NCBI GenBank assembly: GCA_964428895.1
Contig: CAYRZU010000070.1
Span: 1-16,946 of the forward strand
Origin: HyVt-337 sp964428895
GTDB taxonomy: Bacteria > Planctomycetota > Phycisphaerae > SM23-33
DNA length: 16,946 nucleotides
Reading direction: 5' to 3'
The position numbers were made by a program, and so were the translations under genes. Below the pieces are notes generated by a model that worked only from the letters and a program-made list of their open reading frames with translations, was not told where the DNA came from and did no database searches. Below, one piece after another: positions 6,881-13,950 of this stretch (the stretch's first letter is position 1; each line of letters opens with the position of its first letter).

Positions 6881-7081
6881 CTACTTGGGCGAGTTCCCGC
6901 CCAGCCAGCAGTACATCAGGAAAGATATCCACGCCGCGAATAGCAGAATCATCGCGACCCATCGCCAGGCCGGCCGCTTGGCGGCGCAATCGGGCACGCC
7001 GGCGTGAACGTCCACCGCCTGGGGAATCGGACGCTCGGGCCGGGCCTCCTCGGCCTTGGGGTTGGCGCGTTTGGGGCTCAT
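6881..7081 (-). CDS. Small membrane protein of unknown function (66 aa)
   Basis: This short gene starts at the ATG at 7081, which overlaps the TGA of the preceding gene as ATGA, a classic sign of translational coupling. The 66-residue product has a charged, proline-rich N-terminal half (about 1-40, with many Arg, Lys and Glu) and one hydrophobic helix near the C-terminus (VAMILLFAAWISFLMYCWLG, about 42-61). The charge pattern suggests a tail-anchored topology with a cytoplasmic N-terminus. I do not recognise a family. Its tight placement between the TIGR04138-like gene and the amidase, both on the same strand, supports it being real. The frame is open well upstream, but that extension would lie on the neighbouring gene. 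Confidence 0.7.
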   Translation of the reverse strand: MSPKRANPKAEEARPERPIPQAVDVHAGVPDCAAKRPAWRWVAMILLFAAWISFLMYCWLGGNSPK

Positions 7082-7467
7082 TCTTTCAACTCGAAATCGG
7101 CCGCGCCGCCGAAAGCCGTGTGGAAATCGTAGATGTCCCGAAAATCCTCCACGCTGTCCTCGGGGGTCTTGTTCCAGACGCCCCGGTCGATCATCAGGTA
7201 GACCATCTCGCCGAAGTCGATGGTGGCGTGGATGTTCCACTTGGTCAGCACCGTCGGAGCCAGCAGCCCCCACCGCTTGATCGCCAAATCGCGCAGGGCC
7301 AGGCAGATCTCCTCGCCGGTAACGTGGTGGCCTTTCCCGGGCGTGGTCTGCCCGTGACGACGGCGGACGGCGCGGTCCAGCCCGTCGTGCAGGAACTTGA
7401 ACGCGTCAATCGGATACCGACCGTCGTCGCGGATGATGGCCTCAAGATCGATCTGCGGATCGGCCAT
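7078..7467 (-). CDS. Conserved hypothetical protein, TIGR04138/Minf_1886-like
   Basis: A 129-residue soluble, acidic protein. I recognise it as resembling the TIGR04138 family, which is largely confined to Planctomycetes and Verrucomicrobia and has no known function. Visible features are the N-terminal YPIDAFKFLHDGLDRAV, the central HVTGEEICLALRDLAIKRWG, and the C-terminal FGEMVYLMI with the end rich in Asp, Glu and Phe. The ATG at 7467 follows the metG stop by a single base (TGA-C-ATG) and has GAGGAG upstream inside metG, so it is probably co-translated with metG. It overlaps the next gene by four bases. The name is from memory of the family pattern, and no biochemical role should be inferred from it. 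Confidence 0.8.
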   Translation of the reverse strand: MADPQIDLEAIIRDDGRYPIDAFKFLHDGLDRAVRRRHGQTTPGKGHHVTGEEICLALRDLAIKRWGLLAPTVLTKWNIHATIDFGEMVYLMIDRGVWNKTPEDSVEDFRDIYDFHTAFGGAADFELKE

Positions 7468-7468
7468 G

Positions 7469-9028
7469 TCAGGTGCTCCTCGGGAACAGGCCTTCGCCCT
7501 TGCACACCGTGGCGCCGGCGGCCAACACCCCCCACCGCCCGGCGGCGTCCAGGGACACATTATCTCCCTGCCAACCGAGCTGTTCCAGGCCCAGTTGCAC
7601 CGTTTCGGGCATGAACGGCTCGAGGTAGACCAGCACCAGCCGAACCGCCTCGGCGCAGGTGTAGAGAATCATGCCAAGCCGCTCGCGCTGCGAGTCGTCC
7701 TTGGCCAGCTTAAACGGTTCGGTCGCCTCGATGAAGCGGTTGGTCGCGTCCACCAGCGCCATCACGCGATCCAGGTAGGCTCCGAAGGCGCACGCGGCCA
7801 TGTCGGCGGCGACCGATCCGGTCAGGTCCTCGGCGGCGGCGATCACCTTTTGGGCTTCATCATCGAGGCCCCCCCCCTCGGGCACGCGCCCGTCGAAGTA
7901 CTTGTCGATCATCTTGACGGTACGACTCAGCAGGTTGCCCACGCCGTTAGCGAGTTCCACGTTGTAGAGCGTGCGCAGTCCGTCGCGGGAAAAATCTCCG
8001 TCGGCGCCGAAGGTCATGGTCCGCAGCAGCGTGTAGCGGTAGACGTCGCGCGAGTACTCGTCGCAGATCTGGCGGATCTGGTCCAGGTCGATGAAGTTGC
8101 CCAGGCTCTTGGACATTTTTCGGCCCTCGGCCGTCCACCAGCCATGGGCGAAGACGCATTTGGGCAGTGGCATGTCCAGCGCCTTGAGAATGCACGGCCA
8201 ATACACCGCGTGGAACCAGAGGATGTCCTTGCCGACCAGATGGACGTCGGCGGGCCAGTATTGGGGGTACTGGTCGTCGTGCTCGTCGCCGATCGGGGGG
8301 ATGCCCAGGGCGGTGAAGTAGTTGCTCAGCGCGTCGATCCACACGTAGACCGAGTGATCCGGATCGTTGGGAAGCGGAATGCCCCACCCGCCCAGGTTCG
8401 TCAGCAGACGCGAGATCGACAGGTCGTCCACGCCGGCCCGACACTTGCTGAGCACTTCGTTGCGCCGGGCGGCCGGCTGAACGAAATCGGGATTGGCCTC
8501 GATGTATTCGATCAGCCACGGAATCCACTTGCTCAGGCGGAAGAAGTAGCTCGATTCGCTGTAGCGGGCCAGCGGCTTGCCGGAGACCTCCGATTTGTAC
8601 TCGTTCTCACGGGCGACGTTCTCGGTAACGAACTCCTCCTGGCCCTCGTCGTACCAGCCGGTGTAGTCGCCGAGGTAGATTTCGTCCCGCTCCAGCAGCG
8701 TGGTGATCAGGCGCTGAACGCGCTTCTCGTGACGCGGCTCACTGGTGCGGATGAAGTCGTCGTGGGTGATATTCAGGTCGCGCCACAGGTCCTGGAAGCC
8801 CACCACCACCTCGTCGGCCAATTCCCGCGGCGTGGTGCCCTTTTCGCCGGCGGCCTTGACGATCTTAATGCCGTGTTCGTCCGTGCCGGTCAGGAAGCGC
8901 ACGTCGAAACCGGCCGCGCGGTGAAACCGGGCCAGCACGTCGGCCGCGATGGTCGTATACGAATGACCGATGTGCGGAACGTCGTTGACGTAGTAAATCG
9001 GCGTTGTCACGTAATAGGTGGGGGGCAT
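7469..9028 (-). CDS. metG: Methionyl-tRNA synthetase
   Basis: This enzyme charges tRNA-Met with methionine using ATP (EC 6.1.1.10). The 519-residue class I synthetase has the HIGH motif in PHIGHSYT (19-22) and KMSKSLGN (304-311), with TGTDEHG (47-53) between. The connective insertion GWYDEGQEEFVTE (124-136) has no CxxC zinc knuckle, indicating a zinc-free type. The C-terminus stops after the anticodon-binding helical domain, so the C-terminal tRNA-binding/dimerisation module found in longer MetRS proteins is absent; forms of this length are common. No clear Shine-Dalgarno precedes the ATG at 9028. It is the first gene of the minus-strand operon running to purC and diverges from the ABC transporter genes. 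Confidence 0.96.
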   Translation of the reverse strand: MPPTYYVTTPIYYVNDVPHIGHSYTTIAADVLARFHRAAGFDVRFLTGTDEHGIKIVKAAGEKGTTPRELADEVVVGFQDLWRDLNITHDDFIRTSEPRHEKRVQRLITTLLERDEIYLGDYTGWYDEGQEEFVTENVARENEYKSEVSGKPLARYSESSYFFRLSKWIPWLIEYIEANPDFVQPAARRNEVLSKCRAGVDDLSISRLLTNLGGWGIPLPNDPDHSVYVWIDALSNYFTALGIPPIGDEHDDQYPQYWPADVHLVGKDILWFHAVYWPCILKALDMPLPKCVFAHGWWTAEGRKMSKSLGNFIDLDQIRQICDEYSRDVYRYTLLRTMTFGADGDFSRDGLRTLYNVELANGVGNLLSRTVKMIDKYFDGRVPEGGGLDDEAQKVIAAAEDLTGSVAADMAACAFGAYLDRVMALVDATNRFIEATEPFKLAKDDSQRERLGMILYTCAEAVRLVLVYLEPFMPETVQLGLEQLGWQGDNVSLDAAGRWGVLAAGATVCKGEGLFPRST

Positions 9029-9157
9029 AGCCCGTAAAGCATGCGTTTTTTCGCCGAAAAATCAAGACTCAAGCCGACGGATGCGCCGATGCGCGGTATA
9101 GTTTGAAGTTCTTAACTTGCTGTTGGGAGTTGTTGACAATGTTGGCTGTTGAGGCCG

Positions 9158-9183
9158 GATCCCCCGCGAAGTCGCGCGGGATC
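9158..9183. repeat. Inverted repeat between metG and the ABC genes (possible REP-like element)
   Basis: Bases 9158-9169 (GATCCCCCGCGA) and 9172-9183 (TCGCGCGGGATC) form a 12-bp stem with one mismatch around a two-base centre, so the working loop is probably four bases or more. It lies in the divergent intergenic region, 34 bases before the ATG of the first ABC gene, and has no T run. It may be a REP-like unit, a protein-binding site or a leader hairpin of the ABC message. Only one copy is visible in this window. Confidence 0.45.
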
Positions 9184-9217
9184 GGGCGCTTAGCACGATG
9201 CTGGGAGTTACCGGCCG

Positions 9218-10750
9218 ATGTCCCCACACCGGGCGCATTTGCCCCTTCAATACAACTATCACAGCCACCGGCCGGTCGCGACGGTCTTCTGGCTGCTCGA
9301 CAAGCCCTGGTGGTACTACGCCATCGCGATCTGCTTCTTCGTGGTCAAGCAGGCCCCCGTGGTGCTCGTGCCCCTGGCGATCGGCTACACCATCAACGGC
9401 CTGGAGGCCGAGCCCCCCAAGTTCATCTTCACCAACCCGTGGATCGTCGCCGGCGTGATCGCCGTTCTGGTCCAGAACATCCCCACCAACTTCCTCTACT
9501 TCCGGATGATGATTCCGTGCGTCCGCAGCCTGACCTACCGTCTCCGGGCGGCCATGGTTCGGCGATTGCAGCAACTGTCGATTTCCTACCACGACGAAAC
9601 CGAGGCCGGGCGACTCCAATCCAAACTGCTGCGCGACGTCGACATCATCGAAGGGACCTGCTGGATGGCGTTCGAGTCCATTCTCGGCGCCGCGTTTAGC
9701 CTGGCCACCCCACTGGCCGTCACGCTGTTCAACGACCCGGAGATGGTGATCGTCTACGCGGTGGTGATCCCCATCGCCATCGTCATGCAGCGGACCTTCG
9801 CCAAGCCCATCAGCCGACGGTTCAAGGAGTTCCGCCACGCCGTGGAGGCCATGAGCGCCCGGGCCACCCAGATGATCGAAATGATCCCCGTCACCCGCGC
9901 CCACGCCGTGGAGCATGAGGAGGTCGAGGTCATGGGCGGCCACCTCGACCACGTCTACCAACGCGGCCTCCGGGCCGACTACACCAACGCGCTGTTCAAC
10001 GCCTGCGTGTGGGTCTCCATGCAATTGCCCATGGTCGCGTGTCTGGCCCTGGCCAGTTACCTCGCCTACAAGGGCAACATCAAGATCGGCATGGTCGCCA
10101 CTTACACCATGTTCTTTGGATCGATCAGCGCCTCGGCCCAGATGCTGCTATCGCTCGTGCCGGGCCTGGCCCGCGGGGCCGACGCCATCCGATCCATCGG
10201 CGAAGTGCTCGAATGCCCCGACATCGAGGAGAACGAGCACAAAGCCGACATCACCGAAGTCACCGGCCGACTCGATTTCCAGAACGTCTCCTTCACCTAC
10301 CCCGGCGGAGACCGACCGGCCATCCGAAACTTCTCCCTCGACATCGCCGCCGGCGAATGCGTCGCCTTTGTGGGTGAATCGGGCGGCGGCAAGAGCACGC
10401 TGATGAGCCTGGCCATCGGCTTCCATCGGCCCACCTGGGGCAAGCTCCTGCTGGACGGCGTGGACATGGAGACGCTCGACCTGCGGACCTACCGCCAGTA
10501 CATCGCCGTCGTGCCCCAACACACCGTGCTGCTGGCCGGCTCGATCCGCGACAACATTCTGTACGGCCTGGTCGGAGCGTCCGACGAAAAACTCCGCGAG
10601 GTCATCGAGGCCGCCAACGTCGCTGAGTTCGTCGACCGACGGCATGAAAACCATCGTCGGCGAACACGGGGCCAAGCTCTCCGGCGGGCAGCGCCAGCGC
10701 GTGGCCATCGCCCGCGCCTTGATCCGCGACCCCCGCATCATCATCCTTGA
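9218..10750 (+). CDS. ABC exporter (membrane domain plus ATPase), first tandem copy: N-terminal part, frameshifted
   Basis: This frame starts at the ATG at 9218, preceded by CTGGGAG ten bases upstream. Residues about 1-340 are an ABC exporter membrane domain that opens with YNYHSHRP and WLLDKPWWYY (25-34) and has several hydrophobic helices. The ATPase domain starts near residue 350, with Walker A GESGGGKST (386-394) and Q-loop VVPQHT (Gln434). The homology to the downstream paralog, collinear without a gap, ends at residue 474 (base 10639). The frame then runs out of phase into a meaningless Arg/His/Pro-rich tail to 10750. The signature, Walker B and H-loop are encoded in another frame at 10644-10988. 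Unless translation shifts frame, this makes a transporter without a working ATPase. It is probably a pseudogene, or there is a sequence or assembly error. Confidence 0.85.
   Translation: MSPHRAHLPLQYNYHSHRPVATVFWLLDKPWWYYAIAICFFVVKQAPVVLVPLAIGYTINGLEAEPPKFIFTNPWIVAGVIAVLVQNIPTNFLYFRMMIPCVRSLTYRLRAAMVRRLQQLSISYHDETEAGRLQSKLLRDVDIIEGTCWMAFESILGAAFSLATPLAVTLFNDPEMVIVYAVVIPIAIVMQRTFAKPISRRFKEFRHAVEAMSARATQMIEMIPVTRAHAVEHEEVEVMGGHLDHVYQRGLRADYTNALFNACVWVSMQLPMVACLALASYLAYKGNIKIGMVATYTMFFGSISASAQMLLSLVPGLARGADAIRSIGEVLECPDIEENEHKADITEVTGRLDFQNVSFTYPGGDRPAIRNFSLDIAAGECVAFVGESGGGKSTLMSLAIGFHRPTWGKLLLDGVDMETLDLRTYRQYIAVVPQHTVLLAGSIRDNILYGLVGASDEKLREVIEAANVAEFVDRRHENHRRRTRGQALRRAAPARGHRPRLDPRPPHHHP
10631..10650 (+). 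other. Frameshift point in the first ABC gene (8 bases shorter than paralog)
   Basis: Codons before 10640 match the paralog in one frame and codons from 10641 match it in the +1 frame. The intact copy has residues K-L-P-D-K-L at 474-479. Here the DNA for L475-P476-D477 is reduced to a single base, a net loss of eight. If the lost codons resembled CTG CCC GAC, the loss would lie between two CGAC repeats, which fits replication slippage. No recognisable slippery heptamer for programmed shifting is present. Confidence 0.7.
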
Positions 10751-10988
10751 TGAAGCCACCTCCGCCCTCGACGTGATCTCCGAAGCCCTGGTCCAGGAAG
10801 CCATCGACCGCCTGGTGGCCGACCGGACCACCCTGATCGTCGCCCACCGCCTCTCCACCGTCCGCAAGGCCGACCGTATCGTGGTCATGAAAGACGCCCA
10901 ATGCATCGAGTCCGGCACGCCCAAAGAACTGTTGGAAGCCGGTGGCGAGTTCTCCCGCCTCCACAACCTCCAGCAGATGCTGCTGTAG
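10644..10988 (+). CDS. ABC exporter ATPase, C-terminal part of the frameshifted first copy
   Basis: This frame restores the second half of the ATPase domain: LSGGQRQR (signature), IIILDEATSALD (Walker B with catalytic Glu) and IVAHRLST (H-loop His). It ends LHNLQQMLL, close to the end of the intact paralog. An ATG at 10644 happens to open it, but it corresponds to residue 479 of the full protein and has no evident ribosome-binding site, so independent translation is unlikely. It lacks Walker A and cannot bind ATP alone. It should be read together with 9218-10750 as one broken gene of about 590 codons. Confidence 0.8.
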   Translation: MKTIVGEHGAKLSGGQRQRVAIARALIRDPRIIILDEATSALDVISEALVQEAIDRLVADRTTLIVAHRLSTVRKADRIVVMKDAQCIESGTPKELLEAGGEFSRLHNLQQMLL

Positions 10989-11074
10989 GAGGGCCGAAAC
11001 CGCCGGCTGCAGCCCTGTTGTTCCCTGTTGATAACTCCCGCGGAGAAACACGGAACATTTCCTTCAAAAAAGGG

Positions 11075-11102
11075 TTGTGATCGCCCCAATCGATGGTAGC
11101 AT
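11075..11102 (+). promoter_or_regulatory. Possible promoter of the intact ABC exporter gene
   Basis: TTGTGA (11075-11080), a 16-base spacer, and TAGCAT (11097-11102), each matching consensus at four of six positions. It would give a leader of about 72 bases. The 193-base gap separating the two ABC genes suggests the second copy can be expressed on its own. I see no other gene in the gap. Confidence 0.3.
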
Positions 11103-11181
11103 TCCGCGATCCATGCTTGGCAGGGCCCAATAACCCCCGACAGATTCCCACGCGACAGGCCCATCGGCCGCCAATGTTCCT

Positions 11182-12978
11182 ATGTCCCCCCGCCGCCCCC
11201 ATTCCCCCCTGGTTTACAACTATCACAGCCATCGCCCGCTGGCGACCATGCTGTGGTTGCTCAATAAGCCCTGGTGGTACTACATCCTGTTCCTGGGCGT
11301 CTACACCATCAAACATTCGCCCGCCCTGCTGATGCCGCTGGCCACCACCTTTGTGATCAACTCCCTGGAGGCCGGCCGATACGTCTTCCTCGAATGGTGG
11401 TTCATGGGCCTGGCGATCCTGTTCCTGGCCCAGCATATCCCCATGAACACGTTGTTCGCCGACATGGCCAGCAACGTTCAACGTCAGCTCGAAATGCGCC
11501 TCCGCGGCGCCATCGCACGACGGTTGCAACAACTGTCGATCTCCTTCCACGACGACACCGAGACCGGCCGCCTGCAGTCCAAGATGCTCCGCGACGTCGA
11601 CATCATCGCCGGCGTCTCCTATGCGATCCCCCTGACCGTCTTCGGCGCCCTGATGACGCTGGTGTTCGCGATCTCCACCACCCTGGCCAAGCAGCCGTGG
11701 ATGGTCCTGTTCTTCCTGGTGATCGTCCCGGCCGCTGTCATCCTCCAGAAGGTCTTCCGCGCGCCCATGCGCAAGCGGAGCCACGAGTTCCGCGACGGCT
11801 TCGAGGCTATGAGTGCCAAAGTCACCGAGATGGTCCAGATGATCCCGGTCACGCGCGCCCACGCGGTCGAGCGGACGGAGATCGACAACGTCGACGAACA
11901 CCTCGACGTCGTTCGCCGCAAAGGCCGCCGGCTGGACCGGATCATGGCGTTCTTCGGCGGATCGGTGTGGATCACCATGATGACCCTCCGCGTGTTCTGC
12001 CTGGCCTTCACAGCCTGGCTGTACCACCGCGGCACGCCGGGCATGAAGATCGGTGACCCCCTGCTCTACACCGCCTTCTTCGACATGATGCGCGGGGCCG
12101 TGGAAGGCCTCCTGCACATCATGCCCATGTTCACCAACGGGCGCGAGTCGATCCGCTCCATCGGCGAGGTCCTGGAGTGCCCCGACATCGAGGCCAACGA
12201 GGACAAGAAGCGCGTCAAGCGCGTTGAAGGCCGACTGACCTTCCAGAACGTCACCTTCACCTACCCCACCGTCGACCGGCCGGCCGTGGCGGACCTCGAC
12301 CTCGACATCGCGCCGGGTGAGTGCGTGGCCTTCGTGGGCGAATCCGGCAGCGGCAAGAGCACGCTGATGAACCTGACCATCGGCTTCCGCCGCCCGACCG
12401 AGGGGCGATTGCTGCTGGACGGCGTGGACATGGAAAACCTCGACCTGCGGACCTACCGGCAGTTCCTGGCCGTGGTGCCGCAACAAACGGTGCTGCTATC
12501 GGGCTCGATCCGCGAGAACATCCTGTATGGCCTGGCCGGCATCACCGACGAGAAACTCCGCCACATCATCGAGGCCGCCAACGTCGCCGAGTTCACCGAC
12601 AAATTGCCCGACAAGCTTCACACCCAGGTCGGCGAAGGCGGGGCCAAGCTTTCCGGCGGGCAGCGCCAGCGAATTGCCGTGGCCCGGGCCTTAATCCGCG
12701 ACCCCAAGATCATCATCCTCGATGAGGCCACCTCCGCCCTCGACGTGATCTCCGAAGCCCTGGTCCAGGAGGCCATCGACCGACTGGTGGCCGACCGAAC
12801 CACGCTGATTGTCGCGCACCGACTCTCGACCATCCGAAAAGCCGACCGCGTCGTGGTCATGAAAGATGGGCGATGCTCGGAATCCGGCGCCCCTGCCGAC
12901 CTGCTGGCCGCCGGAGGCGAGTTCCACAAGCTGCACAGCCTCCAGCAAATGCTGCTGAATCGAAACGACCTGCTGTAG
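11182..12978 (+). CDS. ABC exporter (membrane domain plus ATPase), second tandem copy, intact
   Basis: A 598-residue half-transporter of the exporter type, functional as a dimer in the inner membrane. Residues about 1-340 hold the membrane domain with YNYHSHRP (12-19), WLLNKPWWYY (25-34), several hydrophobic helices and the coupling region MIPVTRAHAVE. The ATPase has Walker A GESGSGKST (386-394), Q-loop Gln434, LSGGQ (490-494), Walker B IIILDE (510-515) and His546, all canonical. The start is chosen because its first residues, MSPRRPHSPLVYNYHSHRP, match those of the upstream copy; no clear ribosome-binding site is seen. The two copies align almost without gaps, suggesting duplication and, originally, a heterodimer. 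With copy one broken, this protein may act as a homodimer. The substrate is unknown; lipid, peptide or drug exporters share this architecture. Confidence 0.92.
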   Translation: MSPRRPHSPLVYNYHSHRPLATMLWLLNKPWWYYILFLGVYTIKHSPALLMPLATTFVINSLEAGRYVFLEWWFMGLAILFLAQHIPMNTLFADMASNVQRQLEMRLRGAIARRLQQLSISFHDDTETGRLQSKMLRDVDIIAGVSYAIPLTVFGALMTLVFAISTTLAKQPWMVLFFLVIVPAAVILQKVFRAPMRKRSHEFRDGFEAMSAKVTEMVQMIPVTRAHAVERTEIDNVDEHLDVVRRKGRRLDRIMAFFGGSVWITMMTLRVFCLAFTAWLYHRGTPGMKIGDPLLYTAFFDMMRGAVEGLLHIMPMFTNGRESIRSIGEVLECPDIEANEDKKRVKRVEGRLTFQNVTFTYPTVDRPAVADLDLDIAPGECVAFVGESGSGKSTLMNLTIGFRRPTEGRLLLDGVDMENLDLRTYRQFLAVVPQQTVLLSGSIRENILYGLAGITDEKLRHIIEAANVAEFTDKLPDKLHTQVGEGGAKLSGGQRQRIAVARALIRDPKIIILDEATSALDVISEALVQEAIDRLVADRTTLIVAHRLSTIRKADRVVVMKDGRCSESGAPADLLAAGGEFHKLHSLQQMLLNRNDLL

Positions 12979-12981
12979 CAG

Positions 12982-13926
12982 CTACCCCAGGTTCTCTTTG
13001 TACCAGTCGATCGACTGCTCGAGGCCGGCGTCGAAATATACCAGCGGTTCGTAGCCGATGGTTTCTTTGGCCAAGGAGACATCCGCCAGTGAGTGCTTCA
13101 CGTCGCCGGCGCGGGTGTCGGCGTATTCGGCCTTCAGTTCCACATTCAGCAACGAGCGGATCTTGTCCAGGATTTGGTTGAGCGTGGTGGCGTGGTGGCA
13201 GGCGATGTTGACAGCCTGGCCCTGACACGCCTCGGCCGGCGCGGTCGCGGCCAGCCAGTTGGCGCTGCAGACGTTGTCGATGTAGCAGAAGTCGCGGCTC
13301 TGCTCGCCGTCGCCGTAGACGGTCGGGCTCTCGTTGGTCAGCGCCCGGCTGACGAAGGCTGGGATGACGGCCGCGTAGGCGCCTTCGGGGTCCTGGTGCG
13401 GGCCGAACACGTTGAAGTATCGCAGGCAGAGCGTTTCCATGCCGTAGGCGGCTGCATAGGCCCGCAGGTACGCCTCGCACGCCAGCTTGCTGGAGGCGTA
13501 CGGGCTGATGGGCATGGGCACCATGCCCTCGTGCTTGGGCGATTCCTTTTGGTCGCCGTAGGCGCTGGAGGACGCGGCGAAGATCACCCGCATCACGCCC
13601 GCCGCCCGGGCCGCCTCCAGAACCGTGATCGTGCCGTTGACGTTGACGTCGTGGCTGGTCACGGGATCGTTGACGCTCCGCGGAACCGAGCCCAGCGCCG
13701 CTTCGTGGAAGATCGCGGCGCAGCCGGCGACGGCCTGGTCGACCGCGTCGCGGTCGCGGATGTCGCCCTCGATCAATTCGATGCGGTCGAGGATCGATTC
13801 GAGGTTCTCGCGCTTGCCCGTGGCGAAGTTATCGAGCACCACCACGTCGTGGCCCTTGGCGAGCAGAAAGCGCGTCAGGTTACAGCCGATGAAACCGGCC
13901 CCTCCGGTTACCAGATACTTCGCCAT
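12982..13926 (-). CDS. NAD-dependent epimerase, WbpP-like (probable UDP-GlcNAc 4-epimerase)
   Basis: A 314-residue extended short-chain dehydrogenase acting on nucleotide sugars in the cytoplasm. GGAGFIG (8-14) binds NAD, Ser119-121 and YASSK (Tyr143, Lys147) form the catalytic set, and LRYFNVFGPHQDPEGAYAAV lies in the substrate domain. The stretch EAALGSVPRSVNDP (75-88), the GDGEQSRDFCYIDN motif and GDVKHSLADVS closely follow WbpP/TviC, which interconvert UDP-GlcNAc and UDP-GalNAc (and their uronic acids) for O-antigen or capsule. UDP-glucose 4-epimerase activity is the main alternative. CGGAGAG supports the ATG at 13926. It follows the other epimerase gene by 24 bases, so they are probably cotranscribed. 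Its stop lies three bases from the convergent ABC stop. Confidence 0.88.
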   Translation of the reverse strand: MAKYLVTGGAGFIGCNLTRFLLAKGHDVVVLDNFATGKRENLESILDRIELIEGDIRDRDAVDQAVAGCAAIFHEAALGSVPRSVNDPVTSHDVNVNGTITVLEAARAAGVMRVIFAASSSAYGDQKESPKHEGMVPMPISPYASSKLACEAYLRAYAAAYGMETLCLRYFNVFGPHQDPEGAYAAVIPAFVSRALTNESPTVYGDGEQSRDFCYIDNVCSANWLAATAPAEACQGQAVNIACHHATTLNQILDKIRSLLNVELKAEYADTRAGDVKHSLADVSLAKETIGYEPLVYFDAGLEQSIDWYKENLG

Positions 13927-13950
13927 GATGCTCTCCGATGAAAGTGCGGC

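Noticed and set aside
7397..9037. Long open frame (546 codons) on the plus strand opposite metG
   Set aside because: metG is certain from HIGH and KMSKS; the plus frame has typical antisense composition and no motif.
9029..9120. T-box or other tRNA-sensing leader upstream of metG
   Set aside because: The leader is short and shows no T-box core or specifier arrangement, only an A/T-rich six-base stem near 9045-9061.
9133..9160. Perfect TTGACA upstream of the first ABC gene
   Set aside because: No acceptable -10 box lies 15-19 bases downstream. A TATAGT at 9097-9102 has no good -35, so I do not call a promoter for this gene.
10631..10660. Programmed ribosomal frameshifting in the first ABC gene
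   Set aside because: No slippery heptamer is evident and eight coding bases are missing relative to the paralog, which fits mutation or assembly error better.
10885..12486. Long open frame (533 codons) on the minus strand opposite the intact ABC gene
   Set aside because: It is antisense to a well-supported gene, is rich in His, Gln, Val, Gly and Asp as expected for the complement of GC-biased codons, and has no recognisable domain.
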